This document shows, piece by piece, positions 1 through 12,308 of a stretch of 64,000 nt of DNA. Origin of the DNA: Pegea sp. RAD2-039 (lineage: Eukaryota; Chordata; Thaliacea; Salpida; Salpidae); NCBI GenBank assembly GCA_034620365.1, contig JAQGEQ010000046.1, forward strand, positions 186,001 through 250,000, written 5' to 3'. The notes beneath the pieces are model-generated. The model was not told the origin of the DNA. It did not search any database and was given only the letters and a program-made list of their open reading frames with translations. Position 1 is the stretch's first letter, and each line of letters opens with the position of its first letter. A program made the translations under genes and the position numbers.

Positions 1-55
1 CTCTTCTGTATCATTTAAGATTACAAAGATCAATTTAAATGATGATTTGTTGCAG

Positions 56-3000
56 GTCATCTACAGATGAGTCGGAATCGTTACGTCTTGAAGTCCGTCA
101 ACTCTACGAAGAGTTAGAAGCGAGGGAAAAAGAAATAGAGGTGACCTACTTCATCTGATCTTCTGCCTTTGTCATCTCATCTCGTCATAGATGCTGCACA
201 ACACTCAATCAAGACCCGTCTACATCCTAGAAGAAGAGTTTTCAGACGCTACAAATGATTACGACGGTGAACTGGTGGCCAGTAAGCGCAGTTATGATCT
301 GGCCCCACACGAGGGCTTAGGACAAACTGGAGACCAGATTACTTACTCTTACAACGTCATCAATCAAAGTCAAACCCAATCACAGATGCAGGGAGGAGGC
401 GAGAGGTATGTGGGTGCCCTAGTTGATCATTTCATCATCTTCTTGTAGATTACAGTTGATGTCCTCTAGCTCGGTGAATGAGAACAAGCATGTGAGGATG
501 CATGAAGACATCAAGCAAGTACAAAGCAGTGTAGATGAGATTAATCGAGTAAGCTGCTGTGGTCACGTGACTACTTTCAACTGACCCATGTGTCCTAGAC
601 TTTAACTACTCGTAATGAAACTGTCAATACCACATTTGGAAATGTTTTGGACCAAACCTCATATTTACAAATCCAACCTCAAGTCCATCTTGCCAGTGAG
701 GACTCCGACTTTTTAGACCTTGGAATACATGAGCTTCGAAAGGTGCTTCGAGAAACCAAGTATGTGGTCACGAAGTTTGTTGATTTAATGTTTCTAATTA
801 ATCAAATCTTGTTTGCTTTTCTACTTAATCTCAATTCAAGTTGTTTTTGTTGAGATAACTTGTTGAACTGACGAATAAAAGACGATGACTGCTTGTTACA
901 ACGATTGTTACTATCTATTGTTATCTTGTGTTTGGTGACGACGCTGGTTTATTGGGTCAATAGGACCGGGTACTCATCAATAACTAGCTAACTGCAAATA
1001 GTTTCGAGTGTTTATACTCAACAACCACTCCTGTTATCTGTTATCAACATTTCTTTAGTTTTTTTGTTCATTTTTTCTTTCACTATCGATATAGTAGAAA
1101 AGATACTGTTGATGGTTAGGTAGTTGCTGGTTTCTATTTGAGTGAAGGTCTTTTTTTTCTCGTTTTTGTTTCTGTTTTTATTCTTCTTTAGAGTTTGTAA
1201 GTTGTTAAATAAACATTTTTGTAAATTACTTGAGCAGTTAATCAACCAATTTCCATCAGAGTAAGTTGGTTTCCAAATTTTGAAACAATTTCAGTTATTT
1301 ATGAATTAGTTGAATCATTTACAAGTTGAGATAAATGTTGAAGCTGCTGTAAATATTTGCTAGTTTTGCCTTCATAATTTTCATCAACTTCTATTTGTCA
1401 GATTAACTCTAAATAATTTCGAATCATTTTATTTATCTAATAACAATGAATCAGCTGATTTGAAATTGGTTTTTGTTGATCAACTTTTCAGAAATCAATT
1501 AAAAGAATCACTTCAAGATTTTACTGAAATAAGTAAAGTGTCGAATGAACAAACAAAACAAATAGAAGATTTGAAAGAAGAATTATCAAGAGTAACTGTA
1601 GAAAAGAAGCAGCTGAAAACACAAGAAGAAGAAAATATTAAAGACAAGTCGGTTTCAAGAGATCATCAATAAAAAAGTTGATCTGATGTTGATCTTTCAG
1701 AATGAGTCTAGAAGATGAAGTGACGGGACTTTTGCAGCGTCTTCAGGATGTTGAGAAAAGATGTATTGAACAAGATGTCCAAATCAAAGAAGAGATTGCA
1801 TCCAAGCAATCTTCTAAATCGAGGTCTTATGCAAGACACAATTGAAGGATCTATTGACATATTTAGATGTTTATAGAAGAAGATCAGGTGAAGATTCAGA
1901 TGGAATGAGCTCCTTATCTCGAAAAGAGCTGAATTCAATCGTCAGTAATTTAAAGAAGAAGCTTCGAAATGCTGAAAAGGTAATCAGTTGATCCGACCCC
2001 TTCGACCAGTTGATCCGCCCCCTTCGACCAGTCGATCCGACCCTCTTCGACCAGTTGATCCGACCCCTTCGACCAGCTGATCCGCCCCCCTTCGACCAGT
2101 TGATCCGGCCCCTTCGACCAGCTGATCCGCCCCCTTCAACCAGTTGATCTGCCCCCCTTCGACCAGTTGATCCGGCCCCTTCGACCAGTTGATCCGCCCC
2201 GTTCGACCAGTTGATCCGGCCCCTTCGACCAGTTGATCCGCCCCCTTCGACCAGTTGATCCGCCCCCTTCGACCAGTTGATCCGACCCCTTCGACCAGTT
2301 GATCCGGCCCCTTCGACCAGTTGATCCGCCCCCCTTCGACCAGTTGATCCGACCCCTTCGACCAGTTGATCCGACCCCTTCGACCAGTTGATCCGCCCCC
2401 TTCGACCAGTTGATCCGCCCCCTTCGACCAGTTGATTCTTTCAGCTTTTATTTTTTCAGTTGAATTCTTTGCTGAAAGTTCAAATCGACAAATCTGAAGC
2501 GAAGCGTTTGGATGCTGAATCAAATTTCGCTAAATCCGAAGATCAGAAGTTGATTACAGATCTTGCGAATCAAATAGAGAGGTTGAAAGATCAACTCCAT
2601 GAAGCGGAGCTACGCGAGATTGAGTGAGTCTTTCATACTGATCTTCTTTTATTTGAAAGTATCTTCTAGATCTTCCCATGTCAATCTCTCATCTTCACCA
2701 TCTCCACTGAGAAGATGTCAATCTTCTTCAGACAAAGTGAGCTCCTGAAAGCGTCCTGCTTCATCAATCTGTACCTTCTTCGTTTTTAGATTTTGAGTTC
2801 TTCAGATAAAGCTGATTTGAATAGAGCGCTGAAGATCAACAAGAAGTTACGTTCTCGCTTATCTGCAACTGAATCCACTGTGAGGCAGCAAGCAGAGAAG
2901 CTCAATCAGTGTCGATCTTCATCTCGTGAGCTTATTAGCTAATATAAGATCATGTGATCTGAATTGTGATCTTTAGGAGAAACTGGAGTTTCAAGTCCTC

Positions 3001-6000
3001 CTCTGAAGAGGATGAAATCTTATAAAAGTGTCCCTAATCTTTTAGATGAAGATTTGAAGTTGTCACCTCAGAAAAGTAAATCTCAAACTGAAGCTTCAAC
3101 TCAGACCACTTGTGACAGCGGCTTCTCGTCACAAACATCGTCAGTTCATCTCTTTCACTTTCAAATAAAATTTTTAGAAAATTTGAAAACTTACAGTTTT
3201 CTTTCTATTAACATTTATCTTTTAAGATCTTTTTTTAGTTTATTTTTAAATAATTATTCAAAAAAAGTTTCTTTTGTTTATTAAAAAAATAAATAAATTA
3301 AAGTGAAAGTTCAAACTATGAAAGTTAGTTTGAGAGAAGCACTTAGGTCAGCACTTCTGCTTTTATCGAACCAACTCAGTAATCAATATCCTCTTGTCTG
3401 TCAATCCTTCCATGACGTCATCACTAATACAATCAGTTTGAAAGCAAGCTTGCAAAGTTCTAAATAGATCTCAAGAGCTTTCAAACTTGCAGCTGTTGTC
3501 AACTAGCTTCGGTTGCTTGCTTATTTGTTGTCAGTTCAGTTTAGACTTCTTCAATTTCAAACTTCAGTCTTTTTTTTCAACTTTTTTTCAACTTTTGTTC
3601 TTCAGATTAAATCTTGTGATAAGTCATCAGTCGAAGGAGTTGTCAGTTTTGAAAAAGAGATTAGAAAAGAGCAGAACTGCTTGCAAACAACTCAACTCAC
3701 AGATGGGTTTGTAATCTTTTTTTTCTTGATCCTTGCATCCAATCTTTATGAACTTCAGATGTTCTCTCTAACTACATCCAATCTCTTGTCACTTCGGGAG
3801 CCGATTCTTTCGACCCCTTCACCGCTGATGACGTCACAAACGAGCTCGCGCGTAGCCGAAGAATGGTTGAATTGGTCCGCAGGTCACTAGGTGAGTGGTC
3901 TGTGGTTCTTTGACCACGTTACATGATCACCTGTTTCTCATAGGATCAAATTCAGAACAGGAAGATGAAGATCAGATAGATTCTGGAGAATCCTGCATCA
4001 CTCTCAACTCTGATGTTCCTTCGCCGAGTCTCGCTCGCATTCACAACTTACAAATCGCGCGGTCAGTGACGTCATCATCTCTTTCATCACGTGACCACCT
4101 ACTTCATCACTTAGCTTAACCAATCAGCTGGCAGATCGCAATCAGATGATCAGCAAACTACGTCACAACGACGTGACGTCACAACCGCCTAAACTCGATC
4201 GCGTCCATAATCGCGTGTCTTTGAATGCTTCCAAGACGCGATCTTTATTTGATCACCGCGGAGTCCTCACTCCCTCTTCATCTTTCAACTCCCTGATCAC
4301 TGATGAAGAGATTGCTGCTCTTCGCGATCCGGAGTCCTCCGAATGTAGTCTTCCGGTTTGTTGCCTGCTTCCTTGCGCGATTTTTCTTCTCATCTTCTTC
4401 TTTTTAGTACTCTGGGACTCTCAATCGGAGATCTCGTAGCATCCAAAACATTTCTCATCTCCGTAAGTTGCTCATCATCATCAGGACTTAATCTCAGCTT
4501 CTGCTCCTTGAACAGATCGTCCCAGCAGAATCAACAGTGATCTCTCGACGGTGAAGATCTCTACGGACTTCAACGGAGCTTGGAAATCATCTGATCCTTC
4601 GCCGAGAAGAGCGCGTCAGAGGTAGAATCCCTGAAAGTTGAAGTCAGAATTAAATCTCTTTATTACAGTCTCTTTCAACCTCTCAAAGATGTAGAGAGTT
4701 CTTGTGAAGATCTGATAAAATCGCGATCTCTACATCAATACGAGAGGGCAATCGAGAGACTTCGACGAAGATTAATTGATTCCCGGAAGCTGCACAAGTA
4801 AGATCACTTCCTCTTTCGATCTTCTTCTCATCTTCTTCTTCAGATCAACTAAAGATGAGCTTGATATCGTCACCATTAGCTTGTACAAAGCTCGAGAAGA
4901 AATCGGACATTTAAAGAAAGGATCCCAACAAACTCCAGGTGGAGAAGGAAACAGCTGTTCTCAGCTTGGTTGGTTCTTCTACGTTCAATTATTGACCAAC
5001 TACATCAATTATTCAGCGCTAAAAAGTCAGAAAAACTGTTTCATAAAAAGATGAAGATAGTTAGATGAAGATCAGTTAGATGAAGATAGTTAGATGAAGA
5101 TAGTTAGATGAAGATCAGTTAGATGAAGATAGTTAGATGAAGATCAGTTAGATGAAGATCAGTTAGATGAAGATAGTTAGATGAATCTCAGTTAGATGAA
5201 GATTGTTAGATGAAAATAGTTAGATGAATCTCTTGTAGATGAATCTCTTGTAGATGAATCTCTTGTAGATGAATCTCTTGTAGATGAATCTCTTGTAGAT
5301 GAATCTCTTGTAGATGAATCTCTTGTAGATGAATCTCTTGTAGATGAATCTCTTGTAGGTGAATCTCTTGTAGATGAATCTCTTGTAGATGAATCTCTTG
5401 TAGGTGAATCTCTTGTAGATGAATCTCTTGTAGATGAATCTCTTGTAGATGAATCTCTTGTAGATGAATCTCTTGTAGATGAATCTCTTGTAGATGAATC
5501 TCTTGTAGATGAATCTCTTGTAGATGAATCTCTTGATGAATCTCTTGTAGATGAATCTCTTGTAGGTGAATCTCTTGTAGATGAATCTCTTGTAGGTGAA
5601 TCTCTTGTAGATGAATCTCTTGTAGATGAATCTCTTGTAGATGAATCTCTTGTAGATGAATCTCTTGTAGATGAATCTCTTGTAGATGAATCTCTTGTAG
5701 ATGAATCTCTTGTAGATGAATCTCTTGTAGATGAATCTCTTGTAGATGAATCTCTTGTAGATGAATCTCTTGTAGATGAATCTCTTGTAGATGAATCTCT
5801 TGTAGATGAATCTCTTGTAGATGAATCTCTTGTAGATGAATTTCTTGTTTGAATTTCAGCAATTTTTTTAACTTTTAGTTTTGAAGCAAAAAAAATGTTG
5901 AAAGTTGAAATTTCCTTGAAAGATGATTTGATCAAGAAACTAAAAAGTCTTCTTCATCTCATCCTCTATTTCTTTATTCAATTTCTGTTTTCTTCAGACT

Positions 6001-8342
6001 CTTTGATCCACCATCTGGATGAGATCAGGACTCTTCGACATCGACTTGAAACTTCGATTGACAACAACGACCAGCTGAGGGACAGACTAGAAGCCAGTAT
6101 CCTAGCCACTAAAGCAGATGGTAGGAACTTGGTGAACTACTTCTTGTCATCAATCACTTTCATTATTACAGGAAGTATGAAACAAATTGATGAGGATGAA
6201 GTAAGATCATTACAGATACAATTGATGAAGAGCAAAGAAGATCACCTCGTGAAGTTAAAGAATTCTGAAACTGAAGTGTGTAATTTGAGGAATGAGCTTG
6301 CTGTATGTCGAAGTGATCTCAGAGGTAATTCATATCGTCTTCTTGTGTCTTGATCTTATCATCCAAGTCTTAAGAATCAGAGAGTAATGAGCTTCAATTA
6401 AGACGAGATCTTGGAAGCTTAGAAGAGCTTAATCGGCAGATGACAAAGTCTCTAGAAAAAGCTGAAACCGAATTGAAGAAACAGAACTCAGTGGTGAGTA
6501 TAACGAGTATTACGTAGTGGTTGTTAGGATGGTTGCTAGGATGGTTGTCAAGTGGTTGCTATGTGGTTGTTAGGATGGTTGTCAAGTGGTTGCTAGGATA
6601 TTTACTTCTTGTTTGTTAGGATGGTTGCTAGGATGGCTTCTAAGCAGTTGCTTCGTGGTTGTTAGGATGGTTGCTATGTGGTTGATTTGTGGTTGCTAGG
6701 ATAGTTGCTAATTGATTGCTAAGTAGTTGCTTCGTGGTTTCTTAGTGGTTGCAAGGATGTTTGCTAATTGGTTGCTAGGATGGCTTCTAAGCAGTTGCTT
6801 CGTGGTTGTTAGGATGGTTGCTATGTGGTTGATTTGTGGTTGCTAGGATAGTTGCTACTTGATTGCTAAGTAGTTGCTTCGTGGTTTCTTAGTGGTTGCA
6901 AGGATGTTTGCTAATTGGTTGCTAGGATGGTTTCTAAGCAGTTGCTTCGTGGTTGTTAGGATGGTTGCTTCGTGGTTTCTAAGTGGTTGCAAGGATGTTT
7001 GCTAATTGGCTGCTAGGGTGATTGCTAAGATGGTTGCTAGGGTGATTGCTAAGATGGTTACTAGGGTGATTGCTAAGATGGTTGTTTGGTTTCAGTCGGT
7101 GAATTTATCAAAGGAGGTTGAAGTGAAAAATGAGAAGTTGAAGAAATTGGAAGCGGAGAAGATGGAGATCAATCTTGATTTAGATCATGCAAGAAAGATC
7201 ACATCCAGGTTGACTTCGTGTTCATCCGCTAATCTTTAACTTTCAAATATGTCTAGACTTGAAAAAGAAGTTGCTAATCACAGATCGAAGAATCGCGAAT
7301 CTGACCAACTGATCATTACGCTCAAATCCCAACTTCATCTCATCGAAAAGTTGGAAGATCAGATCCGGCAGTTAGAAGATCGTAATGATCGGATGCAGGA
7401 TCTTCGGATTAAGAGGAGTATGTCTTCGCTTGGTCACAATTCACAGCGAAAGTCGAGTTTGAAACTGGATTTGAGTCGAAGTAAGTCTCGAAGATCTTAA
7501 CAATCTCATCTAATCTTCATCTTTATCAGCATCTGGAGGAGCTGATCTCAGCAGATCCCTCATCACTCCTCCGACTTCCGCTTCAATTGCTCATCACAAT
7601 GACTTCTTTCGCTCTTCTTTTCGAAGCGTTGATGACGTCACATATCATGGCGAAGGTGAGCGGAATATGTGATCATTTGCTCCTCATCTAATTTTGCTTC
7701 TCAGGACCTTATCGAGTTTGTAGAAAGAGCAGCTTTGAAAAGTTGAATAAATTGATCGATGATTGCAAGAAGATGTGTCACGATGTCGATGATGACGTCA
7801 CACACAAGCTGCGCGCTACATCTCAGGTTGCTCCTCATCTGATACTCTTCTTCAGATCTTCATCTTTTTGTTTAGGGATCTGCTCTTTCTTCTTTTCTAC
7901 GGATTGTGTCTTCCATTGAGAATCACCTCACTTCTTCCTCTCATATTCTCATCAATGACTTCTGGTCGGCGAGCTCCTCCACATCTGATCCTCAGAGGTT
8001 GATCTCTCCTCATCTCTATGACTCCCCTGAAGTAGACTAATCTTCTTGTTGATCCTTAACTCATCATTTATATGATGCAGGATACTCATCTTCAAAAAGA
8101 GATCTTTGATCTTAAGGATCAACTCTCGCATCTTCATTCTTTCCTCCAATCTGTCCTTACTCATATTCAAGATCAGAATCGTTTCAAGGCAGAAATCGGC
8201 AACGCGATCGAACAAAAGCTGCTCAAGAAGCAGTCACGTGATCAGCTCCAGGTGATTATATCTACATCTCTTCCTTCAACTTCTATTTCTAATTTCGCAG
8301 CAAACTGTGTTGAAGGCGACAAGGAACAAATCGAAGCGATGA
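56..8342 (+). CDS. 3' part of a large coiled-coil protein, possibly centrosomin/CDK5RAP2/myomegalin-like
   Basis: The 5' end lies outside the window. Exons read as 56-140, 191-405, 449-548, 599-759, 1492-1647, 1701-1823, 1877-1979, 2460-2623, 2670-2736, 2790-2925, 2977-3139, about 3320-3455 (uncertain), about 3610-3706, 3759-3890, 3944-4061, 4115-4355, 4408-4462, 4516-4621, 4669-4797, 4844-4938, 5860-5946, 5998-6120, 6172-6324, 6375-6493, 7096-7208, 7257-7480, 7530-7655, 7705-7826, 7876-8031, 8081-8251 and 8301-8342 (TGA stop). Phases agree across all joins except around 3140-3610. The protein is mostly heptad-like coiled coil broken by Ser-rich low-complexity stretches (for example STQTTCDSGFSSQTS). 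A segment from the exons at 5998-6120 (LRHRLETSIDNNDQLRDRLE) resembles a motif I associate with centrosomin, CDK5RAP2 and myomegalin, recalled and not searched. AKAP9, pericentrin or ninein types are alternatives. The C-terminus ends in a short basic tail. Three introns hold minisatellites. Confidence -1.
1984..2434 (+). repeat. 22-bp minisatellite in an intron of the coiled-coil gene
   Basis: About 20 tandem copies of a 21-23 bp GC-rich unit, gttgatccgcccccttcgac plus ca, fill intron 1980-2459. Variation is mainly in the length of the C run. Each unit contains a pyrimidine tract followed by CAG and TTGA, close to the true acceptor of this intron (ttttttcag, then ttgaa, at 2451-2464). Open reading on the minus strand across the array is a by-product of the repeat and not a gene. 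Confidence -1.
5050..5206 (+). repeat. 14-15 bp minisatellite (tagatgaagat family)
   Basis: About ten tandem units alternate between tagatgaagatagt and tagatgaagatcagt. The array lies in intron 4939-5859 just before the larger 15-bp array, with which it shares the tagatgaa core, so the two probably have a common origin. Confidence -1.
5221..5847 (+). repeat. 15-bp minisatellite (tagatgaatctcttg)
   Basis: About 41 near-identical tandem copies of tagatgaatctcttg. A few units have taggtgaa in place of tagatgaa, and one unit near 5530 has lost three bases. The unit length is a multiple of three and the unit lacks stops in several frames, so long open frames appear on the minus strand, but no gene signal supports them. 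Each unit contains tctcttgtag, which looks like a 3' splice site. Confidence -1.
6513..7088 (+). repeat. ggttgctaggat minisatellite with 147-bp higher-order period
   Basis: Intron 6494-7095 is made of degenerate 10-14 bp units around ggttgctaggat. A longer block beginning ggatggcttctaagcagttg starts at 6631, 6778 and, with one change, 6925, which gives an exact 147-bp period for three copies. The last part (7010-7085) is a separate 21-bp expansion of gggtgattgctaagatggtt plus a. Confidence -1.
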
Positions 8343-8627
8343 CGTCACGCACCAAAATGTTTTTCTAATTTTCTTGCCTCTAAAGTTTTCGTCTCTCTTT
8401 TTGCATCAAGAGATTTCTGCATCAGCTCCTCTGAGATCCACTTACACAACCGTCCCACAACCACCTGTCCCACAACCACCTGCCCACCAGGCTTTTGCTT
8501 TCTTGCTGACATCAACCACCTACCTAACTACCCGTTTGCAGTTTGCTTTTATCAACTTTGCCATATACTGTTCGAAAAGTATCAATTGACTGAAGTGAAA
8601 TCCAAAAGTATCTTTTTTGTGTCTTTC

Positions 8628-8633
8628 AATAAA
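8628..8633 (+). promoter_or_regulatory. Poly(A) signal AATAAA of the coiled-coil gene
   Basis: A canonical hexamer lies 286 bases after the stop codon at 8340-8342. It is the first one on this strand downstream of the stop. Confidence -1.
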
Positions 8634-8642
8634 TTATTTCAT

Positions 8643-10446
8643 GAAAAAGTCTTTGAATTGAATTCAGATTAATATAAATAAGATGTATTTTATTAATCTA
8701 AATGTGAAAAGATAAATTAGCAAAATATTTTATTTTCAATAAAAAATAAGAGAAAATTTATTGATTAAATGTTCCAAACGGTGATGATGATGGTTTAGCG
8801 TCATCTTACCAAGATGTAAATTTTAATTGGATTTAATTTAACTATCCACTGAGTTATCATGATTTTCTGTTCAAGATTAGACTAGCAACAAAGAAATAAA
8901 ATTTATGAATGAAACTATAAATTGAGTCTTTATAATTTTAATTATTGTTTTTATGTCAACTTTAGTATTTTGTTTGATGAGTTTTTCTATAAATATTTTA
9001 GTTTATGCAAAAAGCTTAACTATATTTTGTGGAACGATATATGTTAGATAGACTTTTTTAGACTAGAAGGTTTTTCTTGAAAATATTTTTTAATTATAAG
9101 TTTAATTTTCAACAAAGTCATCCTTAGATTAATCGTAACAAGAAACTAATTTGCTTGATGGCTATGATTTAATATTAGACATAAATTTTTCAAATTCAAT
9201 TAGATGAAATGCAAAAATTGTAATCAGAGACTATATATATTTTAATACAAAATTGTATAATAATTGATTTATTACATGCGAAAGATAGTTTAATATTGAA
9301 GTTAGCTATGTGAATCTAACTTTAACTCATATTATTATTGTTAAAAATTTGTATCCGTTTAAAATTGAAATAGTTTTATGTTGTGCAAAATTTTTGTATT
9401 CGACGCAAGCTGAAAGCTTCACTTAAAAAACCTGCGATTATCTTTTAAAGGTGGTGAAAATTTAACTACTATATAACAACCGATTTCTTCACAAAAACTT
9501 TGATAAGAGTACATCAACCTAAAAACCTTTTTTCAATGTTTAAACATAACTTAGTTAAAGATACTTATAATTAAATTATTACTTGAATTAATCATAATAT
9601 TTCTAAAGTAGAAATTTGTCTAAAATTTGGCTTAACTTTTTGATATTTAAAAATTTAGATACAGATATTTCTGTAGATTACTTCTTTTATGAAATTGTGG
9701 AAATACAAAATTGAACAAAATGTTTCCATTTGGTCAAAACCCCTAACTTGAAAATTTGTTTTTCTCCATCTAAATACGTGGATACAAACAAGTAAAATTT
9801 AAGACTTTTTAAATTTGATAGAAGTAAACAAGTTTACATTTTGTAAATTTTTCAATTAATAGAATAATTGATAATTGGAATTTATTTTTAAATTAATTTA
9901 CAACTGAATGTTATTATCATAAATTTTAGAAAATAAATTTATTTGTACTAATGTTTTGTAATTTGTATAAAAATAAAATCGTAATTATTATATTTAACTG
10001 TTTTAAAGTTGGTTTTTAGTAGTTTTAAATTATTATTCTTAATTTGATAAAAATATTATAAGAGTTATAAATAAAATTACTTTCGGCTAAATCTAATAAA
10101 TATTGAAATAATTGCCTTTTAATAATTGAATAAAACATTTTTATCTGGAATATTTTATATGTTGAATAATTATTTTAACCATTAATAATTTCTCAATAAA
10201 CTGAATGATGATAAAAAATCTTTTAAAAATCAAATTTCAATCAAATAATTTTAATTTAATCAAACCCTTTCTTATAAATAAAAATAAAATAATTCTTAAA
10301 AATACTTAACTAGATATGTCAGTCAAAAATCAAATCAGACTTTTTTCAAGATATAAATATATTTGATTTGTTTTTTAAAACTTTATTTCCTTTACAGCTT
10401 TATAAAAAAAAGTTTTTCTAATTTAATTCAATCTGATCACTTTGTA
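8643..10446. other. AT-rich intergenic DNA
   Basis: This 1.8 kb between the coiled-coil gene and DDRGK1 is very AT-rich. I found no open frame with splice signals, no RNA gene and no tandem repeat. The DDRGK1 promoter and 5' UTR must lie at its right end, but no clear TATA box stands out. Confidence -1.
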
Positions 10447-11682
10447 ATGGACCCTGCCTTGTATCTAATTGCTGCAGTTGTTGTTTCTCTTCTTTTATAC
10501 TTTGTAAATAAAGGTCATCAAAAGCAAGAAGGTGAATTTTAGGCAAAATTAATTTCAAATTTGTGTTGATAAAACATTTGTTTAAAATAAACATTTGTCT
10601 TAGAAAGAAGACCCAGACCTAGACCTGTTCAAGTGACAAATGATGGACCAGCTGGAAGAAGACATGGGGCACGAAGACGAGGAATTGGATCAAGAGTTCA
10701 GGAAGCCAGGTTGGAGATTTTAAGACTTAAATTCAATTAAATTGATGGAATTTAAACAAATTTGATTTTGAAGTAGAAATTTAGAAGATCAATCTGAAGA
10801 GACTGAGAAGAAAGATAAAGATGATTCTGGCGATGAAGAAGAAGTCACAAAAGCAAAAATTGGAACCAAAAAGTTGCGGAAGATGCAGGAGAAAGAACAG
10901 AAGAGAAAAATGCGGGAGCAAGAAGAAAAAGAAAGAGCAGAACGTAAGAAGCGGCAGGAAGAGAAAGATGCTGAAATCGAGAAGAGGAAGAAAGAAGAAG
11001 AATTAGCAGAGAAGAAGGAGGTATGAAAGACATTTTGTGATTTAAAATTTGAAAAGTTTATCTCATCAAATCTTCTTTAATCTAGGAAGAAGAGGCTGAA
11101 AGACTTCGTCTTGAAAAAGAGCAGCAAGAACATGAAGAATATCTGAAGTTAAAGTCGGATTTTTGTATTGAAGAAGAAGGTGAAGAAGAAGATGGTAGTG
11201 ATGAAGAAGATCATGAAAATATGTTGCAAGAATTCATCGAATATCTCAAAGTAAACTGACTTCTTCAATCTTCAAAGATTCAATTTTTTTGCAGGAAACT
11301 AAAGTAATCCTTCTAGAAGATCTTGCATCTCACTTTGGTCTTCGTGTTCAAGATGCAATCGATCGAGTTCAGAGTTTACTTGATGATGAAACTATTACAG
11401 GTTTGACGTTCAACTTCTATTTCCTGTTAAGCAAATATTTAAATGAACTTTTTTTTGAATAAATTTATATTTTTGTGATTTAATTTGAGGCAACTTTTGT
11501 GGACAGGTGTAATTGACGATCGTGGCAAGTTTATCTACATTTCAATGGAAGAACTTGAAAATGTGGCACAATATATTAATGAACAGGGAAGAATATCTTT
11601 GTGTGATCTTGCACGAGTTAGCAGTACCCTGATCAATCTGGGGAAAGATGAACCTATAGTACTTGCTCAATCAGTGAACTGA
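10447..11682 (+). CDS. DDRGK1: DDRGK domain-containing protein 1 (UFMylation adaptor UFBP1)
   Basis: Six exons, 10447-10513, 10604-10709, 10777-11020, 11086-11250, 11295-11400 and 11507-11682, join in phase to 287 codons plus stop. Human DDRGK1 has 314. The start at 10447 places one hydrophobic helix at residues 3-20, the signal anchor that ties this family to the ER membrane. A basic segment with [14 protein letters not shown] follows, then a long charged Glu/Lys/Arg helix, then the C-terminal winged-helix/PCI-like domain that contains [13 protein letters not shown] near residues 228-240. In animals DDRGK1 forms the UFL1 complex that attaches UFM1 to ER-bound ribosomes and other targets. It is convergent with ZRANB1. 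I saw no canonical AATAAA after the stop. Confidence -1.
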
Positions 11683-12308
11683 CTTTAATGGAAAATTCTT
11701 TTTCATTTGGTTTGTTTGTTTTACTGAAACTTTTTGCTTTATGAGAAAATATAAATTTCGAAATGATTTTTATTGAAGTTTATGTTTGAGGTGAATATTC
11801 TGTTTTGTGGTCATCACGAGGTTTCTACGTCGAAATTAAAAACACTGAAACTTTTATATATATGGAGACTTGATTATATTTCGGTGTTACTTTATTAAAC
11901 TTTAAAACTAAATCAGAATCTCTAAAACTCGTCTTTATCATGAAACATACACAGCAATTACAAACACAGCATTTCAAGTTTATAGTTCCACACATAAACA
12001 GATAAAGCATCATAAAAAAACAAAAAGCAGAATAAGAAAGATTTTGTTTATTGAAAACAAGAGGTAAGCAACCAATCACGCTTGTCCTCAGACCCACATT
12101 AACTACAATCAAAAAGTAACATTTGTAGAAACAAAACTGGTTTGGAAATCATCATAAATATCTTTCTGAAAACTGATTCCATGCCAGATGGTTTGTACAT
12201 GCCCTAATAAGGCAATCAAATAGAAATAAGGAGTGGGTAGAAAAGCAGGTGAGGGTCAGGTTGGTATACATGCAAAAGTGTACAAGTGGGCTGCAGATGA
12301 CGTCACAA
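11683..12308. other. Shared 3' region of DDRGK1 and ZRANB1
   Basis: The two genes converge here with 626 bases between stop codons. On the minus strand AATAAA occurs at 12047-12052 and at 11891-11896, either of which could end the ZRANB1 transcript. If the second is used, the two 3' UTRs are almost back to back. Open frames in this stretch show no conserved protein. Confidence -1.

Noticed and set aside
1984..2523. Minus-strand 179-codon frame rich in GRINWSKG repeats
   Set aside because: It is the reverse reading of the 22-bp minisatellite plus part of a real plus-strand exon (2460-2523).
5192..5935. Minus-strand frames of 218-247 codons (repeating STRDS or LQEIH)
   Set aside because: They are the translation of a 15-bp minisatellite, whose unit is a multiple of three and lacks stops. 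The array lies in an intron of a plus-strand gene and has no splice, start or family support.
1984..7088. CRISPR-like array
   Set aside because: The units are contiguous without unique spacers, the genome is eukaryotic, and the units vary as minisatellites do.
10821..11033. Lys-rich and Leu/Ser-rich frames on either strand in DDRGK1
   Set aside because: They are shifted readings of the purine-rich exon encoding the charged helix of DDRGK1.
11825..12112. Minus-strand 95-codon frame with hydrophobic Cys-rich sequence
   Set aside because: It lies in the 3' UTR zone of ZRANB1, shows no family resemblance and runs across likely poly(A) signals.
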